From Victivallis vadensis (GTDB lineage: Bacteria > Verrucomicrobiota > Lentisphaeria > Victivallales > Victivallaceae): a stretch of DNA of 64,000 nt. The position numbers and the translations under genes are program-made. The stretch spans positions 186,001 to 250,000 of the forward strand of contig NZ_QEKH01000002.1 in the NCBI RefSeq assembly GCF_003096415.1, in the 5' to 3' direction. Numbering within the stretch: position 1 is the stretch's first letter; each line of letters starts with the position of its first letter. This document shows positions 62,752-64,000 of this stretch, piece after piece. A model generated the notes under the pieces. The model was not told the origin of the DNA, ran no database searches, and saw only the letters and a list, made by a program, of their open reading frames with translations.

Positions 62752-64000
62752 TCATCCTTTGAGTCGGGTGAGGCGCGCCGAGGAGACGTTGCGGAATACG
62801 GCGGTCGCACCCCGTTCATCAAGCTTCACCTCGGCTTCCGGCGGCTCGCAGCCGACCGGGGCCGGGGCTTCCCCCGCGTAAAAAGGCAGCGTCAGCGTCA
62901 GCTCTTCGACCGGTGCTTCGGCTGTGAATTCGAGCTCGTGCGCGTCGAGCCGGAAGCCTCCGGCGACGCGGCGGCCGCGGTGAACGCCGAGCGCCCGGTT
63001 CCGCACCTCGGCCACGGCGGTTCCGGGCAGGCGCGGAGCCGCTTCGACCTTGCCGCCGCCGGCGGAAAAGCCGAGCACGTCGCCGGAAAAGCAGCCGAGA
63101 AAGACCGCACACTGTTCGCAATTGCCGCTGTCGACGGTGTAGTCCGCCGCCGGGTCTTCGGCAAAGCCGTTCCACACGCCCTCGAACTCTCCGAAGAACC
63201 AGTCCAGATAGGGGGACTGGCCGGGGGAGGGCAGGTGGTGCAGCCAGTATTCCGGATAGAGGTCGGCGGGGCGGCGGACGGTCCGCCGCAGGAATTCGAG
63301 CAGCACCTCCAGCCGCCGGTCGTCCCCCGAACGGGCGGCGAAGCGCAGCATCTGCCCGATCACCTTGCCCATCGTGCGCAGCTTCATGAAACCGGTTTCG
63401 CCGCTCGGCACGCGCAGGCCGCCCCAGTCGTTGCAGTGTTCGGCGCGCCACAGTTCTTCAAAGGCGCGGCGCCACGCGGAACGCCGCCCCGGATACCAGC
63501 GTTCCGGGTAGAGGTTGATCCAGTTGAGCGGCCGCTCCTCAGCCTTCCCGTCGGGGCGCAGCGCGGCGCGGTAGAGGTCGGCGGCGGGGTCGTAAAGCCA
63601 ATGGTCGATGCCCCGGTCGAGCAGGGCGGCGCGTTCGAGATACCGTTCGGTGACGATGGCGGGGCGGTTCAGCAGCCGGGCCGCCTCTGCCATCGCGAGG
63701 CAGCCTCCGTACATCGCGCCGTTGGTGAAAAGATCCAGCAGCGGTTCGGTGCCGCCGCCGAGCTGTTCGTTGTAGTTGCCGGAATCCAGCAGCCGGAATG
63801 CCGCGTGGAAGTGATGGCGCCAGGTGTCGTCGAACACCCGGTCGAGCCGGTCGAAGCAGCGCGGCAGCGCCGGATCGTCCGCCCCCGTCTCCAGCAGCCG
63901 GGCCAGCGCCCGGGCCGGATGGGCCGGCGTGTCGATCTGAATTTTATTGTGCAGCGGCGTGCCGTCCGGGCGGTAGGCGTGGACGATGAAGTACTGCCCC
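62752..64000 (-). CDS. Partial gene, probable (alpha/alpha)6-barrel glycan-active protein, 5' end beyond the window
   Basis: Reading is open on the minus strand to the window end, so the true start is outside; a GTG at 63837 is not the start. The visible 415 codons include NGAMYGGCLAMAEAARLLN, DHWLYDPAADLYRAALRPDGKAE, NWINLYPERWYPGR, DWGGLRVPSGETGFMKLRTMGKVIGQMLRFAARS, which resemble helical-barrel glycosidases, and a beta-rich C-terminus. No catalytic pair can be named. Converges with the regulator at 61600, 21 bp apart. Confidence 0.6.
   Translation of the reverse strand, partial: GQYFIVHAYRPDGTPLHNKIQIDTPAHPARALARLLETGADDPALPRCFDRLDRVFDDTWRHHFHAAFRLLDSGNYNEQLGGGTEPLLDLFTNGAMYGGCLAMAEAARLLNRPAIVTERYLERAALLDRGIDHWLYDPAADLYRAALRPDGKAEERPLNWINLYPERWYPGRRSAWRRAFEELWRAEHCNDWGGLRVPSGETGFMKLRTMGKVIGQMLRFAARSGDDRRLEVLLEFLRRTVRRPADLYPEYWLHHLPSPGQSPYLDWFFGEFEGVWNGFAEDPAADYTVDSGNCEQCAVFLGCFSGDVLGFSAGGGKVEAAPRLPGTAVAEVRNRALGVHRGRRVAGGFRLDAHELEFTAEAPVEELTLTLPFYAGEAPAPVGCEPPEAEVKLDERGATAVFRNVSSARLTRLKG

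Overview
The window reads as a chromosomal segment of a GC-rich, Gram-negative, saccharolytic member of the PVC group, most probably Lentisphaerota (Victivallis-like). This is inference. It rests on five secreted pseudopilin-like proteins with the prepilin N-terminus plus H-X9-DG signature, many glycoside hydrolases each beside a LacI- or GntR/LacI-type regulator, a Kdo/heptose/Lpt lipopolysaccharide gene set, and unusual cell-wall gene fusions. No rRNA, phage or transposase gene is visible.

Layout. 1-2761 (minus): hisI, a murB-ddl fusion and a redoxin, coupled by ATGA overlaps. 2886-11275 (minus): MBL-fold hydrolase, GH38, a LamG-pair protein, a GH42-like enzyme and a pseudopilin, under a GntR/LacI regulator. 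11559-15272 (plus): a RACo-type ferredoxin/ASKHA protein, mutM, a lipoprotein and lexA with a strong terminator. 15454-15529: tRNA-Arg(UCU). 15576-23447 (minus): glnS, a YihY protein, a GH5-like enzyme and a PA14 protein, tightly packed. Upstream of glnS lies a candidate small RNA with its own promoter and terminator (23587-23711). 23860-27842: GH78-like enzyme, esterase, YugP peptidase. 27902-37031 (plus): hldE1/rfaE1, kdsB, kdsA, kdsC, a giant LptA/OstA-like protein, lptB, hpf, a NifX-like protein and an Mrp ATPase.

37032-38081 is a 1 kb hairpin-rich repeat field. 38082-45951: a phosphoesterase/beta-propeller protein, then a LacI regulator divergent from a GH42-like enzyme, a pseudopilin and a DUF4434 protein, with a clear promoter and operator between them. 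46052-52812 (minus): nfeD-flotillin, a parallel beta-helix protein and a YejM/LtaS-like membrane hydrolase. 53027-55307: a lipoprotein and hisF, converging on a 709 bp palindrome. 55514-58852 (minus): LacI regulator followed by three pseudopilins. 59014-64000: a small Cys-rich membrane protein, a GH42 enzyme, a GntR/LacI regulator and an incomplete glycan-related gene.

Two patterns stand out. First, sugar regulators repeatedly sit with H-X9-DG pseudopilins and, at two loci, with secreted glycosidases, which suggests that pseudopilin-type surface or secretion components are regulated as parts of glycan-utilisation loci. Second, a family of structured intergenic elements begins just after stop codons, keeps a conserved core, and varies its stem sequences with compensatory changes. 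It could be a structured 3'-UTR RNA or a mobile hairpin element; I do not recognise it.
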